DNA of 17,841 nucleotides, taken from an uncultured Clostridia bacterium. GTDB lineage: Bacteria; Bacillota; Clostridia; Saccharofermentanales; DTU023. Made by a program: the position numbers and the translations under genes. Positions 7,885 to 16,044 of this stretch are shown here, one piece after another. A model generated the notes under the pieces. That model ran no database searches, was not told where the DNA came from, and worked only from the letters and a program-made list of their open reading frames with translations. The stretch spans positions 1 to 17,841 of the forward strand of contig CAMYEY010000021.1 in the NCBI GenBank assembly GCA_947254895.1, read 5' to 3'. How positions within the stretch are numbered: the stretch's first letter is position 1; every line of letters starts with the position of its first letter.

Positions 7885-9378
7885 ATGTCGGAGCACGTCT
7901 TACTGGAAATGCGAAACATAACGAAAAATTTCCCTGGGGTTATAGCTCTTGATAAGGTCAATCTAACCGTTCGTTCAGGAACTGTCCACGCCCTAATGGG
8001 AGAGAATGGTGCTGGTAAGTCAACCTTGATGAAGTGTTTGTTTGGAACTTATGCTAAAGATTCCGGCCAAATCCTCATCGAAGGTGAAGAAGTTAATTTT
8101 AAAAATGCCAAGGAAGCCCTGGAACATGGTGTGGCTATGGTCCAACAGGAATTAAACCAAGCCTTAACGAGAACTGTTAAGGATAACCTGTGGTTGGGCA
8201 GATATCCTAAAAAAGGCTTGTTTGTTGATGAAAAGGCTATGTCTGAGCGGACAAGTCACATTTTTAAAGACTTAAATGTCGATATTGATCCCAAAACTGT
8301 CATGTCGAATTTACCCGTTTCTAACAGGCAGATGGTAGAGATTGCCAAGGCCGTTTCTTATAACTCAAAGATCATAGTCTTTGATGAGCCAACTTCCTCA
8401 CTCACTGAAGTTGAGGTTGAGCACCTTTTTAGGATTATTGGAGAGCTCAAAGCAAAGGGTGTTGGCATTATCTATATTTCGCACAAAATGGATGAGATTT
8501 TCCGGATCAGTGACGAAATCACCATTATGCGGGATGGCCGTTGGATTGCAACAGAGTCAGCAGATGACCTGAATGTTGAACAGGTTATAAAATTGATGGT
8601 TGGACGTGAGCTTACCAACCGTTTTCCTGAGAAAACTAATGAGCCGGGAGAAGTTTTACTCGAAGTAAAAGATATTTCCGGTCGCTATACCAATCTCCAC
8701 AATGCCAGCTTTGAATTGAAAAGGGGTGAGATCCTGGGGGTCTCCGGGCTGGATGGATCCGGTAGGACTGAGCTTCTCGAAAATATATATGGCTCTATGA
8801 CCCGAGAGGGTGGCATGATTAAACTGGAAGGGCGAGAAGTGAAAAATACCAGCCCTACCGAGGCTATTAAGAATGGCTTTGCCATGTTAACGGAAGAGAG
8901 AAGGGCCACGGGTATCTTTGGTATTAGGAGTATACTTGATAATACCGTCATTTCCAGCCTGAAAAAATATGTTAAAGGGATCTTTCTTAACCAGTCCAAG
9001 ATGAAAGAGGCGACAAAATGGTCTATTGAATCTTTGGCAATCAAAACTCCGAGCCAAAGAACACAAATCAGGGCCTTGTCAGGGGGAAACCAACAGAAGG
9101 TCGTTTTGGGACGTTGGCTTTTGACAGACCCAAAGGTTCTTTTATTAGATGAGCCGACTAGGGGGATTGATGTTGGAGCTAAATATCAGATATATGAGTT
9201 AATTATAGATTTAGCGAAACAAGGTAAAGCCATCCTTGTGGTTTCATCAGAAATGCCTGAGCTACTCGGCATCTGTGACCGAATTTTGGTCATGTCAGGT
9301 GGTAGGGTAGCAGGAGAGGTTGACGCAAGCAAAACTAGCCAAGAAGAAATTTTAACCATGGCTGCTAAGTATGCATGA
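7885..9378 (+). CDS. mglA: Galactose/methyl-galactoside ABC transporter, tandem ATPase
   Basis: 497 residues with two ATPase domains in one chain, the arrangement of MglA, RbsA and XylG. First domain: Walker A GENGAGKST at 39-47, Walker B VFDEPTSSL, and a diverged signature (SNRQMVEIAKAV). Second domain: the usual degenerate Walker A region GLDGSGRTE, signature LSGGNQQKVVLGRWL, and Walker B LLLDEPTRGIDVGAK. It powers uptake through MglC. I start it at the ATG at 7885, 4 bases after GGAGG; a TTG at 7870 in the same frame would place the ribosome-binding site inside the gene. It lies 12 bases before mglC, so the two are cotranscribed and probably translationally linked. Confidence 0.95.
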   Translation: MSEHVLLEMRNITKNFPGVIALDKVNLTVRSGTVHALMGENGAGKSTLMKCLFGTYAKDSGQILIEGEEVNFKNAKEALEHGVAMVQQELNQALTRTVKDNLWLGRYPKKGLFVDEKAMSERTSHIFKDLNVDIDPKTVMSNLPVSNRQMVEIAKAVSYNSKIIVFDEPTSSLTEVEVEHLFRIIGELKAKGVGIIYISHKMDEIFRISDEITIMRDGRWIATESADDLNVEQVIKLMVGRELTNRFPEKTNEPGEVLLEVKDISGRYTNLHNASFELKRGEILGVSGLDGSGRTELLENIYGSMTREGGMIKLEGREVKNTSPTEAIKNGFAMLTEERRATGIFGIRSILDNTVISSLKKYVKGIFLNQSKMKEATKWSIESLAIKTPSQRTQIRALSGGNQQKVVLGRWLLTDPKVLLLDEPTRGIDVGAKYQIYELIIDLAKQGKAILVVSSEMPELLGICDRILVMSGGRVAGEVDASKTSQEEILTMAAKYA

Positions 9379-9390
9379 GGAGTTTAACAG

Positions 9391-10455
9391 ATGAATAAAG
9401 ATATTCTTAGAACAACTGAAAATAAATTACTGCGGGGCAGGTCACTTGGAGACTTCCTAATCAACAATGCCCTCTACATAATCATGTTGATCTTGGTGGT
9501 CTATGTAACTATAACCCATCCGGATTTTTTAAAGCCAACTTCTTTGGTTAATTTGCTTAGTTTAACTGCTGCTTATCTGCCTGTAGCCTTGGGTATTGCA
9601 GGATGTATTGTTCTTACAGGGACAGACCTTTCAGCGGGCAGAATTGTTGGTATCACAGCTTGTATTTCAGCCTCGCTTTTACAAGCTGCTACAGCGCCAG
9701 GGAAGATGTGGACCAATTTAGAACCGCTCCCTCTCGGATTAGTCTTACTCTTAAGCATCCTCCTGGGGACTGCCCTAGGTGTTTTTAACGGCTTTTGGGT
9801 TGCTAAATTTAAACTTCATCCTTTTATTGTTACCCTGGCTACCCAATTGATTGTTTTTACCGGCCTTCTACTTTATATGCAAGCCGGGGCTTCTACAGGT
9901 CAAGCTATTTCCGGCTTGACGGATGAATACCGAGAATTTGTTACCGGTTCAGTTGTTAAGTTGCCGGTTGGTGGAGGGAGCAGTGTACCAATTCCAAACT
10001 ATGTTTTCTTTTCGATAGTTCTTTCAATCCTGATGTGGATAATTTGGAATAAGACGACTTTTGGTAAAAATATGTTTGCCCTTGGTGCCAATGAAGAAGC
10101 GGCGAGAGTTTCCGGGGTAAATGTCTTTATGACAACTATAGCGGTGTTTGCCTTGGCCGGTGCTATGTATGGCTATGCAGGATTTATTGAATCAGCTAGG
10201 ATAGCTTCTAACACAGCTAATACAGGTGCTAACTATGAACTAGATGCCATTGCTGCTTGTGTCATTGGGGGAGTTTCCTTTGTAGGTGGTATCGGTAAAA
10301 TTTCAGGTATCATTACAGGTGTCTTGTTGTTACGTTTGATTTTTGTTGCCTTGCCTATGGTTGGGATGGATCAAAACTTACAATATGCCATTAAGGGTGC
10401 CATCATTCTGGTGGCCTGTGCACTAGATATGAGAAAATATTTGGTCAAGACCTGA
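9391..10455 (+). CDS. mglC: Galactose/methyl-galactoside ABC transporter permease
   Basis: 354 residues, mostly hydrophobic, with about eight to ten membrane helices; E. coli MglC has 336. The segment GTDLSAGRIVGITA closely follows the corresponding E. coli MglC stretch and is typical of the BPD_transp_2 permease family. FGKNMFALGANEEAARVSGVN (shortened: GANEEAARVSG) is the cytoplasmic loop that contacts the ATPase. Start ATG at 9391 with GAGGAG about 8 bases before. It sits 12 bases after mglA and 31 bases before galK, so it is in one operon. Forms the sugar channel in the membrane with MglA as motor and MglB as receptor. Confidence 0.93.
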   Translation: MNKDILRTTENKLLRGRSLGDFLINNALYIIMLILVVYVTITHPDFLKPTSLVNLLSLTAAYLPVALGIAGCIVLTGTDLSAGRIVGITACISASLLQAATAPGKMWTNLEPLPLGLVLLLSILLGTALGVFNGFWVAKFKLHPFIVTLATQLIVFTGLLLYMQAGASTGQAISGLTDEYREFVTGSVVKLPVGGGSSVPIPNYVFFSIVLSILMWIIWNKTTFGKNMFALGANEEAARVSGVNVFMTTIAVFALAGAMYGYAGFIESARIASNTANTGANYELDAIAACVIGGVSFVGGIGKISGIITGVLLLRLIFVALPMVGMDQNLQYAIKGAIILVACALDMRKYLVKT

Positions 10456-10486
10456 TACATACTTACCCGGGCTTATGGAGGCGGTT

Positions 10487-11818
10487 ATGGCAACACTAGG
10501 AGAATGGCGGAAACGGCTGGATCGGGGCGAACTCGATCACATCTTTGACCAGCTTCTGCTTTTTGGGGCTGAACACAAACCTGATGGGCAGGCGAGGGAA
10601 CGTTTTAGACAACTTTTGGATAATTCTGCTCTAGCTTTTGCTGGTTTGGAGAAGACAAGCGGTCAAGATCTGCTGTTCTTTTCTGCCCCTGGCAGGACTG
10701 AGATCATTGGTAATCACACAGACCACCAAGGGGGAAAGGTTATTGCAGCTGCTGTTAACTTGGATGTGTGGGGCATGGCAGGGTTGAGTTCTGAACCTGT
10801 TATTCATTTTCATTCTGCTGGCTGGCCTTCAATCAGCTTGCCTCTGGGAGATTGGGAGGCTAAAGAGGAGGAAAGGGGGACGAGCCTAGCTATCTTGAGA
10901 GGTCTGGGAGCTGCTTTTGTTAATTTGGGTTACATGGCTAAGGGGCTGAACATTTATTGCCAGTCTAATGTCCTCCAAGGATCCGGCCTGTCATCATCTG
11001 CAGCTATCGAGCTTGTTTTAGCTAAGATCTTTAATGAGTTTTGGGCTGATGGGCGTGAGACAGATGTGAGTCTGGCTAAGCTGGGACAGTTTGCTGAAAA
11101 TCAATTTTTTGGCAAACCGTCCGGCTTAATGGACCAGCTGGCTTCTGCTTTAGGTTCAGCTGTCTATGTAGACTTTGCACCGGATGCCGGTTTACCGGTA
11201 GATGTCCTGTCAATTGACTTGGATCGAGAAGGTTATGCTCTTTGTATCGTCGATTCCGGTGCAGACCATGCAGACCTAACTCCAGCTTATGCGGCTATCC
11301 CTCGGGAGATGGGACAAGTGGCTGGATTTTTTGGCAAAGAGCTTCTAAGCGATCTGAAGCAAGATGAATTTTACAGGGAAATCAGGGAGTTGAGAGAAAG
11401 ATTTGGAGACCGGGCCGTCCTCAGGTCTATCCATTTTTTTGAAGAACAAGTCCGAGTCGAATCGGCTGCAAATGCGATTAAAGCTGGTAATTTTTCAGAT
11501 TTTCTGTCTGAAATAAGGTCCTCTGGTAGGTCATCTTGGGAGTACTTGCAAAATGTTGTCGTTGCAGGAGAAAAAGTTCACCAAGAGTTAGCTTTGGCCT
11601 TGGCTTTGGCTGACAAGGTATTGGATGGGAAAGGGGCTTGCCGGGTCCACGGAGGAGGGTTTGCCGGAACAATTCAAGCTTTCGTTCCCAAATCTGACTT
11701 GGAAAACTTTAAACTTCAGATAGAAAATGTCTTCGGCAAGGGTTCCTGTCACATCCTTAAAATCAGGGAACCTGGTGCTTTTTCACTAGACCTTACAAGC
11801 AAACTTGGTCTGAGGTAA
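10487..11818 (+). CDS. galK: Galactokinase
   Basis: GHMP-family kinase that phosphorylates alpha-D-galactose to galactose 1-phosphate with ATP, first step of the Leloir pathway. 443 residues, longer than the usual 380-400 mainly through an N-terminal extension of about 60 residues. Galactokinase signature SAPGRTEIIGNHTDH at 66-80 (the TEIIGNH form rather than VNLIGEH, a variant I associate with clostridial enzymes); ATP-binding GSGLSSSAA at 165-173; PSGLMDQLAS at 211-220 with the likely catalytic Asp216; third motif RVHGGGFAG at 386-394. I start it at 10487, since the ATG at 10475 is itself part of the GGAGG ribosome-binding site (10477-10481). It is the last gene of mglBAC-galK; galT and galE do not follow. 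Confidence 0.94.
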   Translation: MATLGEWRKRLDRGELDHIFDQLLLFGAEHKPDGQARERFRQLLDNSALAFAGLEKTSGQDLLFFSAPGRTEIIGNHTDHQGGKVIAAAVNLDVWGMAGLSSEPVIHFHSAGWPSISLPLGDWEAKEEERGTSLAILRGLGAAFVNLGYMAKGLNIYCQSNVLQGSGLSSSAAIELVLAKIFNEFWADGRETDVSLAKLGQFAENQFFGKPSGLMDQLASALGSAVYVDFAPDAGLPVDVLSIDLDREGYALCIVDSGADHADLTPAYAAIPREMGQVAGFFGKELLSDLKQDEFYREIRELRERFGDRAVLRSIHFFEEQVRVESAANAIKAGNFSDFLSEIRSSGRSSWEYLQNVVVAGEKVHQELALALALADKVLDGKGACRVHGGGFAGTIQAFVPKSDLENFKLQIENVFGKGSCHILKIREPGAFSLDLTSKLGLR

Positions 11819-11826
11819 ACCAACTG

Positions 11827-11854
11827 CTCTAGATCAAAATAGTTTGACCTAGAG
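11827..11854. terminator. Candidate bidirectional hairpin terminator between galK and galM
   Basis: CTCTAGATCAAA (11827-11838) and TTTGACCTAGAG (11843-11854) form a 12-bp stem with one mismatch and a 4-base loop. The stem is AT-rich and the following T run is poor (TTAGGCTTATTT), so termination may be partial. It sits between the stops of two convergent genes, where a terminator is expected. Confidence 0.5.
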
Positions 11855-11860
11855 TTAGGC

Positions 11861-12898
11861 TTATTTATCGACTATATCAAAGCTGAAGCTTGTTTTTTTC
11901 AGTAAGCTTTGTCCCGGTTCGACTATATCCAAAGAAAAATTGGGCTGGTTTGGGGCGTTGGGAAAAAACTGACTCTCTAGACAAAAGCCTGACCTTGCTG
12001 GATAGGTCTGACCGGACTTACCCAAAATAGAGTTATCCAAAAAGTTTCCACTATAAAATTGAAAACCGGGGTAATCGGTCTTGAAGCTCAAACGGATACC
12101 GGTTTCTTCTGAAAATACTTGAGCATCATAAAGGGCTTCGTGATCGCAGACAAAACAGTGGTCATAACCTCCTGCTAGGCTAATTTGTCTTTCTGTTTTA
12201 TCTATATCGCGGCCGATTTGTTTAGCCTTTCTGAAATCAAAGGCTGTGCCGGTAACGTCAACCAACTTGCCCGTCGGAATCATGGTCTGGTCAGCTTCCA
12301 GAAAATAGTTAGCTGTCATTTGGGCAACGTGGTCTAGGACTAAGCCTTTACCTTCTCCTTTTAGGTTGAAGTAACTGTGGTTGGTCAGGTTGGCGAAAGT
12401 CTTGTCCTTGGAGTCGGCCCGGAAAATCAGATCTAAATTCTTGCCATCTAGGCTAAATTCAACGGAGGCAGTTAGTTGGCCGGGGTAGCCGGCATCTCCA
12501 TCCGGGCTGTTAATCTCTAGTTTTAACCCCCTATCCGATTTAACTTGTTGCCAAATTCTATGTTGAAAACCGTCTGATCCACCGTGCAAATGGTTAGGAC
12601 CATCATTTTGTTCAAGTCGGTAGGATTTTCCTTGCCAGGATAGTATGCCATCCCTTATACGGTTAGCATAACGGCCAACCGTTACACCTAGGTAAACTGG
12701 ATTATCGATGTAAGCTTTGAGGTCAGAGTAGCCAAGCACTATATCTGTTGGTTGCCCGTATTTGTCTGGCACAATAAGTTTAACGATGCTGGCACCAAGA
12801 TTTAAAATATCAAGCTCTATGCCAAAATCATTCTTCAAGGTATAAAGGTAAACAGCCTCACCTTTGTAATCAAAACAATATTTTTTAGAAATAGTCAC
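11861..12898 (-). CDS. galM: Aldose 1-epimerase (mutarotase)
   Basis: Cytosolic enzyme interconverting beta- and alpha-galactose, supplying the alpha anomer for GalK. 345 residues, standard length. Conserved positions are all present: R76/R80 in GRYANR, NHLHGG with His105, LTNHSYFNL with catalytic acid His174, Asp246 in GGYDHCF, and catalytic base Glu308 in CLESQFFPNAPN. The start codon is GTG (complement of 12896-12898), preceded by a modest AGGCGG 5 bases away; an ATG is not available near the conserved N-terminus. It is transcribed toward galK from its own promoter, so it is a separate unit, possibly under the same control as mgl-gal if the shared dyad is real. Confidence 0.94.
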   Translation of the reverse strand: MTISKKYCFDYKGEAVYLYTLKNDFGIELDILNLGASIVKLIVPDKYGQPTDIVLGYSDLKAYIDNPVYLGVTVGRYANRIRDGILSWQGKSYRLEQNDGPNHLHGGSDGFQHRIWQQVKSDRGLKLEINSPDGDAGYPGQLTASVEFSLDGKNLDLIFRADSKDKTFANLTNHSYFNLKGEGKGLVLDHVAQMTANYFLEADQTMIPTGKLVDVTGTAFDFRKAKQIGRDIDKTERQISLAGGYDHCFVCDHEALYDAQVFSEETGIRLSFKTDYPGFQFYSGNFLDNSILGKSGQTYPARSGFCLESQFFPNAPNQPNFSLDIVEPGQSLLKKTSFSFDIVDK

Positions 12899-12920
12899 CT
12901 TGACCGCCTACTTTCTTAAA

Positions 12921-12939
12921 GTCAGCTATTGGAGCTGAC
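12921..12939. promoter_or_regulatory. 19-bp perfect-arm dyad in galM leader, candidate operator
   Basis: GTCAGCT-ATTGG-AGCTGAC: 7-bp perfect arms, 5-base centre. It lies between the candidate galM -10 and the GTG start, about 20 bases into the predicted transcript. Ends match the outline GYCAG-N9-CTGRC also seen before mglB at 6592-6610. It could equally act as an RNA hairpin. Confidence 0.45.
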
Positions 12940-12964
12940 TGCTTAACTTTTTGTGATACAGGAT

Positions 12965-12973
12965 ATTATAACA
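12965..12973 (-). promoter_or_regulatory. Extended -10 promoter of galM
   Basis: On the - strand the sequence reads TGTTATAAT, that is a consensus TATAAT (complement of 12965-12970) with a TG extension one base upstream. No good -35 is seen at 16-18 bases, as is common for extended -10 promoters. It lies 67 bases before the GTG start of galM. Confidence 0.55.
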
Positions 12974-13046
12974 TGTCATTGAGGCTATACTCCTGTGAAT
13001 ATTTAGAAATTAGGTGATGCTAAAGGTGAGTGCTTAGCTCAAAAGT

Positions 13047-13075
13047 TTGAATGAAAGTATGGCTTGTATTATACT
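13047..13075 (+). promoter_or_regulatory. Promoter of pta-ackA operon
   Basis: TTGAAT (13047-13052), exactly 17 bases, TATACT (13070-13075). Matches to consensus are 4/6 and 5/6. It lies 51 bases before the pta start. I see no catabolite-responsive (cre) element nearby. Confidence 0.65.
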
Positions 13076-13126
13076 CGACTTAATATATTTACAAGCTTTT
13101 TAGCGTAAAGAATGAAAGAGGTTATT

Positions 13127-14122
13127 ATGGCAGGCTTTATTGAAGGAGTAATAGCAAAAGCAAAAGCTAATCTTAAGAAGATCGTTTTAGTAGAGACTGA
13201 TGACCCTCGGGTCACAGAGGCTGCTTCTAGGATTTTAAAGTTAGGTTTGGCAGAACTGATTTTGGTCGGTAAGGAAGAAGATGTGCGTAAGGTCACTCCT
13301 GAATTTTCCTTAGACGGCGCTAGTTTCATTGATCCGGTAAGCTTTGACGATACCGAAAAGCTTAGCCAGAAGTTTTGTGAGTTAAGAAAAAATAAGGGTA
13401 TGACAATAGAAGAGGCCCGCAAACTTATGCAAAACTACACCTACTTTGGCATGATGCTCGTTAAAGAAGGTTATGCTGACGGTTTAGTTGCTGGTGCTGT
13501 TAACACGACGGCTGATACCCTCAGACCAGCCCTTCAGATTCTTAAAACAAAGCCGGGAACAAAGCTTGTATCCGCATTCTTTATCATGGTTACCAAGACA
13601 AATTTTGGCGCAGATGGAACTTTGATTTTTGCTGACTGCGGTCTCAATGAGAATCCTGATGCTGACCAGCTATCTGAGATAGCCTTGGCATCGGCCCAGT
13701 CTTTTAAAGAGCTTATTGGGGAGGAACCGGTAGTTGCAATGACTTCTTACTCCACATATGGTAGTGCAAAAAATCCTTTGGTTGACAAGGTCGTAGAGGC
13801 GACTAAGTTGGCTAAGGAAAAAGCTCCGAACTTACGTCTAGATGGCGAGCTACAGATAGATGCAGCCTTGGTCCCGAAAACCAGTGAAAAGAAAGCTCCG
13901 GGCAATAAAGTTCAAGGGCAAGCGAATGTTTTAGTATTCCCAGATCTCAATGCTGGGAATATAGCCTATAAGATTGTCCAGTACCTAGGCCAGGCTGAAG
14001 CCTATGGCCCACTTTTACAGGGAATAGCTAAACCGGTTAATGATTTATCGCGCGGTTGCTCTGTGGATGATATCGTTGGTGTTGTAGCTATTACTTCAGT
14101 CCAAGCTCAAAATGCTGAATAG
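13127..14122 (+). CDS. pta: Phosphate acetyltransferase
   Basis: Converts acetyl-CoA and phosphate to acetyl phosphate and CoA in the acetate fermentation branch. 331 residues, the short form made only of the catalytic PTA_PTB domain, without the N-terminal regulatory part of E. coli Pta. Conserved stretches: AGAVNTTADTLRPALQ (about 122-137), YSTYGSAKNP (208-217), DGELQIDAA (239-247), and the active-site segment GIAKPVNDLSRGCSVDDI with Ser308, Arg309 and Asp314/315 at the places of the catalytic residues of the Methanosarcina enzyme. The start at 13127 is preceded by GAAAGAGG at about 5 bases; the ATG at 13112 overlaps that site. ackA follows 18 bases later, the classical arrangement. Confidence 0.96.
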   Translation: MAGFIEGVIAKAKANLKKIVLVETDDPRVTEAASRILKLGLAELILVGKEEDVRKVTPEFSLDGASFIDPVSFDDTEKLSQKFCELRKNKGMTIEEARKLMQNYTYFGMMLVKEGYADGLVAGAVNTTADTLRPALQILKTKPGTKLVSAFFIMVTKTNFGADGTLIFADCGLNENPDADQLSEIALASAQSFKELIGEEPVVAMTSYSTYGSAKNPLVDKVVEATKLAKEKAPNLRLDGELQIDAALVPKTSEKKAPGNKVQGQANVLVFPDLNAGNIAYKIVQYLGQAEAYGPLLQGIAKPVNDLSRGCSVDDIVGVVAITSVQAQNAE

Positions 14123-14140
14123 AAGATAGGGGATAATATC

Positions 14141-15337
14141 ATGAAAGTTTTAGTAGTTAATGCAGGAAGTTCTTCTTTAAAATATCAATTATTCAATCTG
14201 ACAGATGGTCAGCACCAGGTTATGTGCAAAGGACTCTGTGAGCGCATAGGTATAGCAGGTTCTAACATTCATCATGAAACAGCCGGTGGAAAAGAGTTTG
14301 ATCTTCAGGCTGATATGCCCGATCACACAGTTGCAGTTAAGCTTGTTATCGATGCTATCTTATCACCGGAGCATGGTGTCCTTACAGATCTCAACGCTGT
14401 CAGTGCAGTAGGGCACAGGGTTGTTCATGGTGGTGAGAAGTTTGCTAAATCTGTTTTGATCAATGCTGAGGTTAAGCAGGCTATAAAAGCATGTTATCCC
14501 TTAGCACCACTTCATAATCCGGCTAACATGATGGGGATTGAGGCTTGCGAAAAAGCTATGCCCGGCATACCTCAGGTAGCGGTTTTTGATACGGCTTTCC
14601 ATCAAACTATACCTGAAGCAGCTTATATGTATGCCTTACCCTACGACCTATACAAAAAACATGGGATTAGACGGTATGGTTTTCATGGAACATCTCATGC
14701 CTATGTGGCTGATCAGACTTATCAAATGCTTGGCAAACCGGATGCTAAAATCATTACCTGCCATTTAGGTAACGGGTCTTCTATCTCAGCTATCAAGGCT
14801 GGTAAGTGTATTGATACCTCCATGGGTATGACACCCTTGGCAGGTGTCCCTATGGGAACCAGGTGCGGTGATATAGATCCTGCAATTGTGACTTTTTTAA
14901 TGCAGCAGGAAAAAATAACTAGCGAAGAAGCGGACAAACTTATGAATAAACAGTCTGGCTTCCTAGGGATTTCTGGAGTTAGTTCAGACTGCCGTGACCT
15001 AGAGTCAGCTAAAGATTCAGGTAATGCTAGGGCAAAACTTGCCTTAGACATGTTCTATTATAACTGCCACAAAGTTATCGGTTCATATGTTGCAGCCCTT
15101 GATGGGGTTGATGCCATTGTATTTACAGCGGGTATTGGTGAAAACTCAAGCAATACCCGTGCCGGTATCTTAAAGGGTTTTGACTATTTGGGACTTAAAC
15201 TTGATGAAGCTGCAAACCAAAAAAGGTCAAAAGAAAATCTTGAAATTTCAAGGGCTGATTCAAAAGTTAAGGTTTTTGTGGTTCGGACAGATGAGGAGTT
15301 AAGAATTGCCCAGGATACAGCAGCCCTCACCAAGTAG
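14141..15337 (+). CDS. ackA: Acetate kinase
   Basis: Makes ATP and acetate from acetyl phosphate and ADP, the second half of the Pta-AckA route. 398 residues, the usual length. ASKHA-fold landmarks: VNAGSSSLK with Asn7, GHRVVHGG with Arg93, VFDTAFH with Asp150, FHGTSH with His182, HLGNGSS at 208-214, MGTRCGDIDP with Arg241, and TDEEL with Glu386. All correspond to catalytic or substrate-binding residues known in the Methanosarcina enzyme. Start ATG at 14141 with AGGGG at about 8 bases. The DUF1934 gene follows 28 bases later on the same strand. Confidence 0.97.
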   Translation: MKVLVVNAGSSSLKYQLFNLTDGQHQVMCKGLCERIGIAGSNIHHETAGGKEFDLQADMPDHTVAVKLVIDAILSPEHGVLTDLNAVSAVGHRVVHGGEKFAKSVLINAEVKQAIKACYPLAPLHNPANMMGIEACEKAMPGIPQVAVFDTAFHQTIPEAAYMYALPYDLYKKHGIRRYGFHGTSHAYVADQTYQMLGKPDAKIITCHLGNGSSISAIKAGKCIDTSMGMTPLAGVPMGTRCGDIDPAIVTFLMQQEKITSEEADKLMNKQSGFLGISGVSSDCRDLESAKDSGNARAKLALDMFYYNCHKVIGSYVAALDGVDAIVFTAGIGENSSNTRAGILKGFDYLGLKLDEAANQKRSKENLEISRADSKVKVFVVRTDEELRIAQDTAALTK

Positions 15338-15365
15338 ATTTTATAAAGAGGGATTTTGATCAGGG

Positions 15366-15830
15366 ATGAAGATAGAAAAAACAGCAAGAATCAATATTGT
15401 CAGTGAGCAATGGACTGCAGGAGAGCAGGCTGAGCCGATCAAGCTTATGAGCATAGGTAAGCTGCAGTATGATGATAAACGAGATGAGTGGACAGTCTCC
15501 TATGACGAGAGTGAAGCTACAGGTATGGAGGGAACCAAAACCAGCCTGTGCCTCACCAGGTCCGGCAATATCTTGTTTTCACGGTCTGGTTCAATCCAGA
15601 TGAAGGTCCTGTTTGAGTCTGGCAACCATTACCAAAGTCAGATGGAGACCCCTTATGGCCTAATTAACGTTTCAATCATGACCAATGAGGCCAGGGGACA
15701 ACTGTCTGAACGAGGGGGTGAGATTGTTTTAGCCTATTCGCTGAACCTCCCCAATCAAGAAAAGGTTTCGACTAAATTAAATCTGCAGATTGAGGCAGAG
15801 GGGGTTAGCTCTGAGGGTCTGGCTAATTGA
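15366..15830 (+). CDS. DUF1934 (YwiB-like) protein
   Basis: 154 residues, no signal peptide or membrane segment, so cytosolic. I recognise the DUF1934 pattern, with an early WTVSYDESEATGMEGTKT segment, then SGNILFSRSGS, a METPYGLINVSI strand (about 96-107) and a final RGGEIVLAYSLNL strand (near 118-130). These alternating strands fit the calycin-like beta-barrel described for this family. Its biochemical role is not established; Bacillus ywiB is the usual reference. Start ATG at 15366 is preceded by AGAGGG about 14 bases away, somewhat long, so initiation may be moderate. It is the third gene of the pta-ackA unit (28-base gap), an association that could hint at a link to acetyl metabolism or be simple cotranscription. 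Confidence 0.85.
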   Translation: MKIEKTARINIVSEQWTAGEQAEPIKLMSIGKLQYDDKRDEWTVSYDESEATGMEGTKTSLCLTRSGNILFSRSGSIQMKVLFESGNHYQSQMETPYGLINVSIMTNEARGQLSERGGEIVLAYSLNLPNQEKVSTKLNLQIEAEGVSSEGLAN

Positions 15831-15941
15831 TAATTTTGACCTTTGTTGAGCTTGGGAGTTAATGTTAAGGAGTTCTTGATTGTAAAGTTAAATTCCAGAG
15901 TAATTGCCGAAGCATGAAAAATTTTAAAATCCTCATGAAAG

Positions 15942-16006
15942 CAGCTATTTCAAGAAGAAATTAGCTTTTAGCAACATTGCTTTTCTTGTGAAATAGCTGT
16001 ATTTTC
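15942..16006 (+). terminator. Long inverted repeat, possible terminator of pta-ackA-DUF1934
   Basis: CAGCTATTTCA (15942-15952) and its perfect complement TGAAATAGCTG (15989-15999), 36-base loop in which AAGAA/TTCTT can add further pairs after a 2-base bulge. The downstream arm is followed by TATTTTCTTCTG. It begins 111 bases after the DUF1934 stop, rather far for an operon terminator. Bases 15831-15941 between show nothing recognisable. Confidence 0.42.
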
Positions 16007-16044
16007 TTCTGTATTCTACAGTCAAAAGTGGCAAAAAAGGCAAC

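Noticed and set aside
13020..13046. TGAG...CTCA partial palindrome upstream of the pta promoter as an operator
   Set aside because: Only 4-bp arms that do not extend; not distinguishable from chance.
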